64,000 nt of DNA from NCBI RefSeq assembly GCF_900119165.1, contig NZ_FPJG01000006.1, positions 8,532,001 through 8,596,000 on the forward strand, read 5' to 3'. The translations under genes were made by a program, and so were the position numbers. The notes under the pieces are model-generated. The model worked only from the letters and a program-made list of their open reading frames with translations. It ran no database searches and was not told where the DNA came from. Source of the DNA: Amycolatopsis australiensis. GTDB taxonomy: Bacteria; Actinomycetota; Actinomycetes; Mycobacteriales; Pseudonocardiaceae. Below are positions 50,032-57,584 of this stretch, one piece after another; the stretch's first letter is position 1; each line of letters begins with the position of its first letter.

Positions 50032-51513
50032 TCAACAGGCCGGCGTGCTGCTCGACGCGTTCACGCGCAGAGCCGAGCCCGACGTCGTGGCCGAGTTCTT
50101 CACGCAGTACCCCGTCACCGACTGGAAGCCGACGTCGAACGGGCTGTTGCCGCCCTTCTCCGCGGTGAAGTGGTCGAACGTGATGTCCGCGCTGTTGTTG
50201 ACGATGCTCGCCGGGCGGCCGTCGTCCTTGGCGAACTCCACCGAGCTGTCCACGAACCTGATGCCCGACGCGTAGTGCAGGTACCAGCCGTACGACGGGC
50301 GCGTGCCGATGCTCTTCGGGTTGTAGTCGTTCGGGTCGTTGCTCGGGACGCCGGTGCCCATCGTGCCGTTGCCGCCCGGGACGGTCAGGTGCACGCCGGT
50401 GAAGGTGACGCCGGAGACGCGGTGGCCGCTGTCCGCGCCCCAGATCGTCGGGCTGAAGTTCGTGCCCGTGTGCGTGCCCGTGACGTTGTCGAGCGTGATG
50501 TTGCTGATCGAACCGACGCCGGGATTGTTCCCGCACCGCTTTCGCGTGCCGATCTTCATCATGACCGGCGAGTACGTGCCGGACATCTTGATGTTGCGGT
50601 AATGCACGTCGGAGATCTTCGCACCGTCCATCGAAACGATCCCGATGCCGGATTTGTGCGCGCCGGTGATCGTGATGTCGGAGAACTGGTAACCGGTGAA
50701 GTCACCGCACGTCTCGGAACCGAACATCAGCGCGTTGCAGCAGACCGCCGACAGTTTCGCGTTGTTCACCGTCACGTTTCCGTTCGGCAGTTTCGCGCCG
50801 AGCGCGTAGTCGCTCTTGAACACCAGTGCGTCGTCGTTCGCGGCGATGTTCGCGTTGGTGATCGTGATGTTCGTCGTGCTGATGATGTTCCAGCCGTCGC
50901 GGTCGCTCGCGGTGTCGATGGTCAGGTGGTCGGACACGACGTTCTTGCAGCCGTTGATCAGCGCCCCGAAGTGGCCGCCGCGGCGCAGCTTGATGCCGGA
51001 CAGCGTGAGCCCGTCACAGCGGGTGAGCGAAAGGATCTTGTCGGCCTGGCCGGACTTCGGGTTGCCGGTGATGAGGTTGCCGCCGCCGTCGATCGTGCCG
51101 GCGCCGGTGAACCCGATGTTCGTCAGCCTGTCGCCGTAGAACATGGCGTCGTGGAAGTGGCTGTGGCCGTAGTCCTGGTAGCTGTCCCACTGGTTCGCTT
51201 CGGCCTTGTCGTAACTGTCCGCACCCGACCCGGTGATCGTCGCGCCCGCGTCGAGCTGGAGCGTCACGTTGCTCTTGAGGTGGACGGTGTTGGCCGACTT
51301 GTAGGTGCCCGCCGTGAACCGGACGGTGCCGCCGCCCGCCGCGTTGGCCGCGGTGATCGCCTTGTCGATGGCGCCGGAATCGTTGGCCGATCCGTTTCCC
51401 TTGGCGCCGTAGTCCTTCACGTCGTAAACGCCCCCGGGCGCGGCGGACGCGGCTGGAGTGCCGGCCACCACCAGTCCCGCGACCGCGAAGGAGATCAGCA
51501 AAAATCTTTTCAC
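50032..51513 (-). CDS. secreted GH28 polygalacturonase-like enzyme
   Basis: 493 aa. Sec signal (1-24, AASA-AP). Right-handed beta-helix: start YDVKDYGAKGNGSANDSGAI, then repeated turns. The catalytic region reads ANIAANDDALVFKSD (family NxDDxxxxKSG) with the Asp pair intact; the following CCNALMFGSETCGDF replaces the usual G-H-G region, so a rhamnogalacturonan- or xylogalacturonan-type substrate is possible. Several cysteines (CCNAL; RKRCGNN; C-terminal PAC) suggest disulfides. ATG 51513. It cleaves pectin backbone outside the cell, feeding the GH105 and GH88 hydrolases. Confidence 0.9.
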   Translation of the reverse strand: MKRFLLISFAVAGLVVAGTPAASAAPGGVYDVKDYGAKGNGSANDSGAIDKAITAANAAGGGTVRFTAGTYKSANTVHLKSNVTLQLDAGATITGSGADSYDKAEANQWDSYQDYGHSHFHDAMFYGDRLTNIGFTGAGTIDGGGNLITGNPKSGQADKILSLTRCDGLTLSGIKLRRGGHFGALINGCKNVVSDHLTIDTASDRDGWNIISTTNITITNANIAANDDALVFKSDYALGAKLPNGNVTVNNAKLSAVCCNALMFGSETCGDFTGYQFSDITITGAHKSGIGIVSMDGAKISDVHYRNIKMSGTYSPVMMKIGTRKRCGNNPGVGSISNITLDNVTGTHTGTNFSPTIWGADSGHRVSGVTFTGVHLTVPGGNGTMGTGVPSNDPNDYNPKSIGTRPSYGWYLHYASGIRFVDSSVEFAKDDGRPASIVNNSADITFDHFTAEKGGNSPFDVGFQSVTGYCVKNSATTSGSALRVNASSSTPAC

Positions 51514-51527
51514 CGTGAACCCGCCTT

Positions 51528-51556
51528 GTCATGTATGGCGAAATGCTGGACATGAC
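51528..51556. promoter_or_regulatory. inverted repeat upstream of GH28 gene
   Basis: GTCATGT-N15-ACATGAC, perfect seven-base arms with half-site centres 22 bases apart, starting 15 bases before the GH28 ATG. Candidate operator. Confidence 0.4.
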
Positions 51557-51767
51557 GGCGGAGCACTCAGCCTACGAGTGCCGCGAGCGCAGTGTCAAGA
51601 TCGACGGCAGGCCGCATTTCCCGGCGGGGCCGGGGACCCGCGCCACCCCCAGTCGGACGCGGGTCCCCGTGTTCGATGTGGCCGGAAACCGCCGTACCAC
51701 GGCCGCGGTGTCCTTTCGGGATTTTCCGCAGTCTACCTTCGACGCGCCCGGTGAAACCGTGCGTTCG

Positions 51768-51785
51768 TCATGGTCCGGACCATGA
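51768..51785. promoter_or_regulatory. 18-bp perfect palindrome
   Basis: TCATGGTCCGGACCATGA, in the 293-base gap between GH28 and tetR, 22 bases after the tetR stop and 255 before the GH28 start. Core TGGTC-CG-GACCA is dre-like. Could be an operator or a short hairpin ending tetR. Confidence 0.4.
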
Positions 51786-51806
51786 ATCGGGCACGGCCCG
51801 TCCCGG

Positions 51807-52433
51807 TCACGGAAACCCTACGCCGGACGCCAGCAGGTGGAACGCCCGTTCGGCCGCGGCGACGGCCTCCGGGTGGCGGCGGGCCGCCGGCACACCGGCC
51901 ACGACCGCGTCCATGTTCGCCGTGGCCAGCGTCCGGCGGACCGCCGCGATCTGCGCGGCGGCCAGGCCGGCGTCGAGCGGCGGCACACCGGCCTCGGCGA
52001 GTGCCGCGGCCAGCGCCGCCTCCCCCGCGCCGGAGAACTCCGCCAGCCGCGCCGCCAGCGCCGGCGTCCCGGTGACCAGCCGGAAGACCGCGAGCACGGC
52101 GGGCTCGTCGCACAGGCCCGTGACAGGCTCCCGCCGGTCGAGGCCGCGCAGGAACGCCTCCCGCAGGGCGCCCAGCGCCCCCTGTCGCGGAGCCCGGCCG
52201 CGGACGACGTCCGCCGCGTCGGTCTCGTGGTCGGCGAACCGGTGCAGCACCAGGTCCTCCTTGGTCGGGAAGTAGGCGAAGAGCGTCCGCTTGGACACGT
52301 CGGCCACCCGCGCCACCTCGGCGACCCCGACGGCGTCGAACCCGCGCTCGAGGAAGAGCCCGATCGCCGCCGCCGAGATCGCCGCCCGCGTGCGTTGCTT
52401 CTTCCGCTCCCGCAGGCCCAGTTCGTCCGTCAC
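51807..52433 (-). CDS. TetR-family transcriptional regulator
   Basis: 208-residue TetR protein. HTH: RAAISAAAIGLFLERGFDAV, VAEVARVADVSKRTLFAYF, PTKEDLVLHRF. The C-terminal domain is Ala-rich (SGAGEAALAAALAEAGVPPL), like many actinobacterial TetR proteins of the MftR/TetR_C_17 kind. I start at GTG 52433; an in-frame GTG at 52454 is also possible and neither has a strong ribosome site. It diverges from the SARP gene across a region holding a long inverted repeat and a SARP-type direct repeat. Confidence 0.85.
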   Translation of the reverse strand: MTDELGLRERKKQRTRAAISAAAIGLFLERGFDAVGVAEVARVADVSKRTLFAYFPTKEDLVLHRFADHETDAADVVRGRAPRQGALGALREAFLRGLDRREPVTGLCDEPAVLAVFRLVTGTPALAARLAEFSGAGEAALAAALAEAGVPPLDAGLAAAQIAAVRRTLATANMDAVVAGVPAARRHPEAVAAAERAFHLLASGVGFP

Positions 52434-52509
52434 GTCACGCAGCGTAGCGCCCACTGCTCAGACCTGCTGGGAGCCCGGGTCTGCCCGCTTGCACTACGTA
52501 GCTGCGGCC

Positions 52510-52557
52510 GTTCTTGCCTTGGTCCCGGCGCCGTCGCGCTGGGACCAAGGCAAGAAC
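52510..52557. repeat. 17-bp inverted repeat in the tetR/SARP divergent region
   Basis: Arms GTTCTTGCCTTGGTCCC (52510-52526) and its exact complement (52541-52557), with partial pairing inside the 14-base loop. It is not at a gene end, so either a large operator, a cruciform-forming element or a remnant of a mobile sequence. Confidence 0.7.
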
Positions 52558-52602
52558 CGGCCGGGGGTTGGAACGGTTCATGGCGGGAGCGTGACCCGGA
52601 CC

Positions 52603-52620
52603 CGTACACGAGTCGTACAA
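52603..52620 (-). promoter_or_regulatory. SARP-type direct repeat before the SARP/tetR pair
   Basis: Read on the minus strand: TTGTACG-ACTC-GTGTACG, two heptamers 11 bases apart. Same spacing and core as the site at 55624. It lies 60 bases before the SARP start; oriented toward tetR. A possible -10 for the SARP gene (TAGCAT, 52669) sits seven bases before ATG, suggesting a leaderless transcript. Confidence 0.55.
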
Positions 52621-52680
52621 ACCACGCAGACCTCCGAATGGATCTATCCGGCGAGGTCAAACCGGTCCTAGCATCCGGCT

Positions 52681-55611
52681 ATGGGGGAACTCATCGGGCA
52701 GGTTGAGACCACCTCACTCACCATCCGGGTCCTCGGTCCGCTGGAGGTCGCCGCCGCCGGGCGGGTGATCCCGCTGGGCGGGCCGAAGCCCCGGCTGCTG
52801 CTGGCCGCCCTGGCGCTGCAGCCGAACGTCGTCGTGTCCGCCGACGTGCTGGTCGAGGTCCTGTGGCCGGATTCGGCGCCGCGGTCGGCGGCGGCCAACA
52901 TCCGCACCTACGTCCATTCGCTGCGCAGGCGGTTCGCCGAGGCCGACCCCGGGCTCGGCGAACGGATCAGCAGCCGGGCCTCCGGCTACCTGCTGACCGC
53001 GGCGCCGGAAGAACTCGACCACCTCGCCTTCACGGCGTTGGCCGCCGAAGCGCAGGAAATGCTCGGCCGCGGTGAGGCCGAAAGCGCTCTCAGCGCCCTC
53101 GACCGGGCCGACGCGTTGTGGCGCGGCGAAGTCCTCGAAGGACTCCCGCACGACCACAGCTGGGGCGCGACCGTCGCCCGGCTCACCGAACTCCGGCTTT
53201 CGGTGCAGGAACAGCGGTTGCGGGCCCGCCTCGACCTCGGCCACAGCGGCGAAGCGGTCGCCGAGCTGCGCGGGCTCGTCACCGAGCACCCGCTGCGCGA
53301 AGAACTGTGGGCGCAGCTGATCGTCGCGCTGCGCGCCGCCGGCCGGACCGCCGACGCCATCGAGGCCTACGAATCCGCCGAGCGCGTCCTCCGCGAAGAG
53401 CTGGCCGCCGAGCCCGGTGCCCGGCTGCGCGAACTGCGGGCGACGCTGGTGCCCGGAAGCGTGCTGGCGGCGCGTCCCGCCGACGTCGCCCCGATCTGCC
53501 AGCTGCCGCTCGACCTGCCGGACTTCACCGGCCGCGACGACGTGATCCGTGACGTCGTCGCCCTGCTGCGGGAGCGCACGGCCGCCGGCGCGCCCGCCGT
53601 CGTCGTGCTCTCCGGCGCGCCCGGCGTCGGGAAGTCCGCGGTCGCCGTCCGGGTCGCGCACGCGGTCCGCGACGACTTCCCCGACGGCCAGCTGCACGTC
53701 GACCTGGCCGGCACGTCGTCGTCGCCGCGGGCGCCGATGGGCGTGCTCGCCGAGCTGCTGCACGCGCTCGGCGTCCCGGACGCCGGCCTGCCGCGCGAGC
53801 CGGCCGAACGTTCGGCGCTGCTGCGGTCCCGGCTGGCCGGGCGGCGGATGTGCATCGTGCTCGACGACGCGGGCAGCGCCGCGCAGGTGCGTCCGCTGCT
53901 GCCCGGCGCCGGTGCGTGCGCGGTGCTGGTGACCAGCCGGATCCGGCTGCCCGGGCTGGCCGGGGCGCGGGCGGTCGACGTCGACCTGCTGCCCGAGGCC
54001 GACGCGGCGCGGCTGCTGCAGGGCATCGTCGGCGCCGAACGGGTGGCCGCCGAGCCGGAGAGCGCCGCGGCGATCCTGCGTCAGTGCGGGCACCTGCCGC
54101 TGGCCATCCGGGTGGCGGGGGCGAAGCTGACGCACCGGCCGGGCTGGACCCTGCGGCTGCTGGCCGGGCGGCTGCGCGACGAGCACCGGCGGCTCGACGA
54201 GCTGCGCATCGGCGACCTCGCCGTCCGCGCGAGCGTGACACTGTCCTACGACCTGCTGCCGATGTCGGCGGCCACCGCGTTCCGCGGGCTCGGCCTGCTC
54301 GGGCCGGTCCAGTTCCCGGCGTGGGTGGTCGCGGCCGTGCTGGGCCGCCGTGACGCCGACGACGTGCTCGACGTGCTGGTCGACGGCCATCTGGTCGAGC
54401 TCGTCGGTGCCGATTCGGCCGGGCAGCCGCGTTACCGGCTCCACGACCTCTTGCGCGTGTACGCGGTGGAGCTGGCGGAGCAGAGTGACGCGGCGAAGAC
54501 GCGAGCGGCCCTTCGCCGCGTGCTGGAGGGTTATCTCGGGCTGGCGCTGGAGGCGGCGCGCCGGATGCCCCTGCACTTCTTCGGCATGTACCGCGACGAC
54601 GAGCTGCCGTGCCCGGCACCGCCCGCCGACGTGCTGCCGGACGACCCGGCGGCGTGGTTCACCGCCGAACGGCACACCAGCGTCGCGGCGGTCGCCCTGG
54701 CCGCCGAGCACGGCTTCGACGACCTGGCCTGGCAGCTGGCGTCGGCGCTGACGCCGTACTTCGACCTGCGCGGGCACCAGGACGACTGGCACAGCACGCA
54801 CACGATCGCCCTGGCCGCGGCCCGCCGGACCGGCTCGCTGCGCGCCGAGGCGATCGTCCAGCGCAACCGCGGGCAGTACCTGCTCTACCAGGACGAGTAC
54901 GCCGGGTCCCGGGTGGCGTTCGCGGAGTCGAAGGCGCTGTTCGAGCGGATCGGGGACGCCCAGGGCGTCGCCATCGCGCTGACCGGGCTGGCCACGATCC
55001 TGCGCATCGACGGCGAAGACGGCCTCGCGCTCGACCACTGCCACGAAGCGCTGAAGCTGTTCGCGGAGGAAGGCGACCCGCACGGCGAAGCGGTGGCCCG
55101 GCTGGGCGCGGGCGCGGTCTGGATGTCGCGCGGCTGTTACGCGGCGGCGAAACGCTGGTTCACCGACGCGCTGGAGCTGTCGGCGGCGATCGGCGACCGG
55201 CACCGCGAAGCCCACGCGTTCAAGCGGCTGGGGCTGCTGTTCCAGCACCAGGGCAACCTGGCGGCGGCCCGCGAGCACGTCGACCGGGCGATCGCGATCT
55301 TCACCGAGCTGGGCGACGACCACTGCGTCGGGTACGCGAACCAGAACCTCGGCGAGCTGTGCCTGCACAGCGGCGACTTCGCACACGCGCAGCTGCTGCT
55401 GGTGAACTCCTTGTCGGTGCACCGGCGCAACGGGGACCGGCGCTCGGAGGCGGAGGTGTCGCAGCTGCTCGGCGAGCTGCACCGGGCCCTTTCGCAGCCG
55501 GAGCGGTCCCGCGACTATTCGGAGCGCGCGCTGGCGCTCTGGCGTGAGCTGTCGGCGCGGCAGCCGGAGCCGGCCGCGGCGGAGCAGCCCTCGCACAGCG
55601 TCTCGGCCTGA
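52681..55611 (+). CDS. AfsR-type SARP regulator with NB-ARC ATPase and TPR domains
   Basis: 976-residue regulator. OmpR-like winged helix plus bacterial transcriptional activation domain about 12-265 (SLTIRVLGPLEVAAAGRVIP; AAANIRTYVHSLRRRFAEAD; HPLREELWAQLIVALRAAGR). NB-ARC ATPase about 285-560 with Walker A GAPGVGKSAVAV near 312 and Walker B MCIVLDDAG. The C-terminal third is TPR (repeats around 720-960: GIDAQGV... type, such as HREAHAFKRLGLLFQHQGNL). AfsR-like proteins activate secondary metabolism or development after ATP-dependent assembly. ATG 52681. It faces away from a tetR gene; a SARP-type site precedes both it and the downstream secreted-protein gene. Confidence 0.93.
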   Translation: MGELIGQVETTSLTIRVLGPLEVAAAGRVIPLGGPKPRLLLAALALQPNVVVSADVLVEVLWPDSAPRSAAANIRTYVHSLRRRFAEADPGLGERISSRASGYLLTAAPEELDHLAFTALAAEAQEMLGRGEAESALSALDRADALWRGEVLEGLPHDHSWGATVARLTELRLSVQEQRLRARLDLGHSGEAVAELRGLVTEHPLREELWAQLIVALRAAGRTADAIEAYESAERVLREELAAEPGARLRELRATLVPGSVLAARPADVAPICQLPLDLPDFTGRDDVIRDVVALLRERTAAGAPAVVVLSGAPGVGKSAVAVRVAHAVRDDFPDGQLHVDLAGTSSSPRAPMGVLAELLHALGVPDAGLPREPAERSALLRSRLAGRRMCIVLDDAGSAAQVRPLLPGAGACAVLVTSRIRLPGLAGARAVDVDLLPEADAARLLQGIVGAERVAAEPESAAAILRQCGHLPLAIRVAGAKLTHRPGWTLRLLAGRLRDEHRRLDELRIGDLAVRASVTLSYDLLPMSAATAFRGLGLLGPVQFPAWVVAAVLGRRDADDVLDVLVDGHLVELVGADSAGQPRYRLHDLLRVYAVELAEQSDAAKTRAALRRVLEGYLGLALEAARRMPLHFFGMYRDDELPCPAPPADVLPDDPAAWFTAERHTSVAAVALAAEHGFDDLAWQLASALTPYFDLRGHQDDWHSTHTIALAAARRTGSLRAEAIVQRNRGQYLLYQDEYAGSRVAFAESKALFERIGDAQGVAIALTGLATILRIDGEDGLALDHCHEALKLFAEEGDPHGEAVARLGAGAVWMSRGCYAAAKRWFTDALELSAAIGDRHREAHAFKRLGLLFQHQGNLAAAREHVDRAIAIFTELGDDHCVGYANQNLGELCLHSGDFAHAQLLLVNSLSVHRRNGDRRSEAEVSQLLGELHRALSQPERSRDYSERALALWRELSARQPEPAAAEQPSHSVSA

Positions 55612-55623
55612 CGCACAAACTGC

Positions 55624-55641
55624 TTGTACGGATCATGTACG
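55624..55641 (+). promoter_or_regulatory. SARP-type direct repeat before secreted SH3 protein gene
   Basis: TTGTACG-GATC-ATGTACG: heptamers separated by four bases (11-base period), the geometry known for SARP binding. A possible -10 (CACTCT, 55651) follows after nine bases, close to the usual eight. Starts 12 bases after the SARP stop. Confidence 0.65.
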
Positions 55642-55698
55642 CCACCCCGGCACTCTTTCGCCACGTTCGAGTGAACAGGCGCGAGAGGAGAACCGGGG

Positions 55699-56925
55699 AT
55701 GATCCGGATCAAGAAAGCCGGCCGCGTGACCGCGGCGGTCCTGGCCGCGGGGGCGGTGACGGCGCTGGCCGGAGCACCCGCGCAGGCCGCGCCGGTGTCT
55801 CCGGGCACCGCGGGCTGGACCGCCGATTTGTCCACAGTGGACACCGATGACGTGAACGTCGCCGCCGCGGGCGGCACGCTGACCCTGGCCGACGCCGCGT
55901 GGCACAGAACCGCGCGGGTGTTCGCCGGCAGCGAGGGCAGCCTCATCACGGCCGAGCACGCGCTCGGCACGCCGGCCAACCGCGTCAGCGCGCAGGTGAG
56001 CGCCGAAACACCGAAGGGCACCACGGTCGAAGTGGACGTCCGCGGCCGGACCGGCGCGGACGACTGGACCGAGTGGACCCCCGCCGGCACCGCGTTCCGG
56101 ACCGGCGTCAGCTCGGTGCAGGTGCGGCTGAGCCTGCACAGCGACACCGACGGCGTCCGCCCGGTGGTCCGCGGCGTCTCGCTCAGCGCCGACACCGCAC
56201 CCCAGGTCAACGCGCTGGCCGCCACGGCCGCGCTGACCTACCGGGTCTACGGCACGCGCGAGGGTCTCGTCGGCGGCACGACCGCGAACGGCCACACGAT
56301 CGTCAGCCACGACCACTTCGTCTCCTTCCCGTCCGGGAAGTCCGTGTCCCCCAAGGGCACCGGCAACTACACCGCGCGCGTGTGCCGCACCGACGGCAGC
56401 AAGTGCGAGTACGCGCCGGTGTGGGAGATCGGCCCGTGGAACGAGCGCGACGACTACTGGAACCCGGCGTCGGTCCGCTCGGAGTTCAAGGACCTGCCGC
56501 AGGGCAAGCCCGAGGCGCAGGCCGCCTACCTCGACGGCTACAACAACCGGAAGGACGACTCGGGCCGCACGGTGCAGAACCCGGCGGGCATCGATCTCGC
56601 CGACGGCGTGTTCTGGGACGGGCTCGGCATGTCGGACAACGGCTACGTGAACGTCACCTACCTGTGGACCGGCACCGGCCCGGCCGGCACGGTGAAGACC
56701 GCGGGCTCGCCGATGAACGTGCGGGCGAGCGCCAGCACCTCGGCGGCGATCAAGGGCCTCGCGGCGAACTACGCCAAGGTGACCATCGAGTGCTACGTCA
56801 ACGGCGACAGCGTCACCGGCACGTTCGGCACGAGCACCATCTGGGACCGGATCGGCCCCGGCCACTACGTGTCCGACACCTACCTGCAGACGGGTTCGGA
56901 CCTGCCGGTCGCCCCGCACTGCTGA
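55699..56925 (+). CDS. secreted protein with C-terminal bacterial SH3 domain
   Basis: 408 aa. Sec signal (1-30, APAQA-AP). Residues about 40-170 form a beta-rich domain (VEVDVRGRTGADDWTEWTPA). A middle domain of unknown type follows (TYRVYGTREGLVGGTTANGH; WEIGPWNERDDYWNPASVRS), and residues 345-405 are an SH3b-like repeat (SPMNVRASASTSAAIKGLAA; WDRIGPGHYVSDTYLQTG) that may bind cell wall. ATG 55699 follows GAGAGGAG. Directly downstream of the SARP gene and behind a SARP-type repeat, so probably its target. No catalytic residues recognised; a wall-associated or hydrolase-accessory role is inference. Confidence 0.8.
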   Translation: MIRIKKAGRVTAAVLAAGAVTALAGAPAQAAPVSPGTAGWTADLSTVDTDDVNVAAAGGTLTLADAAWHRTARVFAGSEGSLITAEHALGTPANRVSAQVSAETPKGTTVEVDVRGRTGADDWTEWTPAGTAFRTGVSSVQVRLSLHSDTDGVRPVVRGVSLSADTAPQVNALAATAALTYRVYGTREGLVGGTTANGHTIVSHDHFVSFPSGKSVSPKGTGNYTARVCRTDGSKCEYAPVWEIGPWNERDDYWNPASVRSEFKDLPQGKPEAQAAYLDGYNNRKDDSGRTVQNPAGIDLADGVFWDGLGMSDNGYVNVTYLWTGTGPAGTVKTAGSPMNVRASASTSAAIKGLAANYAKVTIECYVNGDSVTGTFGTSTIWDRIGPGHYVSDTYLQTGSDLPVAPHC

Positions 56926-56975
56926 ACCGCTCCCCCGGACTCGCGTGGCTGACTGCCCTCACCCGCGCGACGAAA

Positions 56976-57007
56976 GCGAAGGCCCGGCGTCCCCGCCGGG
57001 CCTTCGC
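56976..57007. terminator. hairpin terminator
   Basis: 13-bp perfect stem GCGAAGGCCCGGC / GCCGGGCCTTCGC, loop GTCCCC, 50 bases after the secreted-protein stop and 14 bases before the VOC promoter. Confidence 0.8.
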
Positions 57008-57021
57008 CCGTTCCGGCCGGC

Positions 57022-57067
57022 TTGACATGTGTCAGGTTCCTGACATACCTTGCGTCAGGAACCTGAC
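57022..57067 (+). promoter_or_regulatory. promoter with two operators before VOC gene
   Basis: -35 TTGACA (57022) and -10 ATACCT (57045) with a 17-base spacer. TGTCAGG-TT-CCTGACA (57030-57045) fills the spacer and GTCAGG-AA-CCTGAC (57054-57067) covers the start region; centres are 23 bases apart. This is a textbook repressible promoter; the repressor gene is not adjacent. Confidence 0.75.
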
Positions 57068-57088
57068 ATGCAGCAAAGGAGCAACGCC

Positions 57089-57457
57089 ATGCCCGTCACC
57101 GGCCCCGACTTCATTTCGCTCCAGGCGCGCGACCTCGACGCTTCGCGGGCGTTCTACGAGCAGTACCTCGGCCTCGTCCGCGCGCAGACCGGACCTCCGC
57201 ACGCCGTCGTCTTCGAGACGAAGCCGATCGCGTTCGCGCTCCGCGACGTCGTTCCCGGGACCGATCTCGGCTCCGTCGCCCAGCCCGGCATCGGTGCCGC
57301 CATCTGGCTCCACGCCACCGACGTCCAGGCCATCCACGACGCTCTGGCCGCCGACGGGCACACCATCGTCTCGGCGCCGATCGACGGCCCCTTCGGCCGG
57401 ACGTTCACCTTCGCCGACCCCGACGGTTACCGGATCACCCTCCACGACCGCGCCTGA
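57089..57457 (+). CDS. VOC-family (glyoxalase/bleomycin-resistance fold) protein
   Basis: 122-residue two-motif VOC protein: FISLQARDLDASRAFYEQYL, then GRTFTFADPDGYRITLHDRA. A canonical Glu metal ligand is not obvious at the end (ITLHD instead of ELxE), so it may bind rather than transform a ligand. ATG 57089 lies eight bases after AAGGAG. Behind a tightly controlled promoter with two palindromic operators, it is probably an inducible resistance or detoxification protein. Substrate unknown. Confidence 0.87.
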   Translation: MPVTGPDFISLQARDLDASRAFYEQYLGLVRAQTGPPHAVVFETKPIAFALRDVVPGTDLGSVAQPGIGAAIWLHATDVQAIHDALAADGHTIVSAPIDGPFGRTFTFADPDGYRITLHDRA

Positions 57458-57584
57458 TATCCCGGTCAGCGGAACCACAATTCACAACCTTGAACAATTG
57501 TCCGCCGGGTGTACAACCGCCAGTTCGTCGTGGAAAACTCCGGAACACCCGAAGCGTTTCCCGACACGGAATGGCGGTCCCCCT

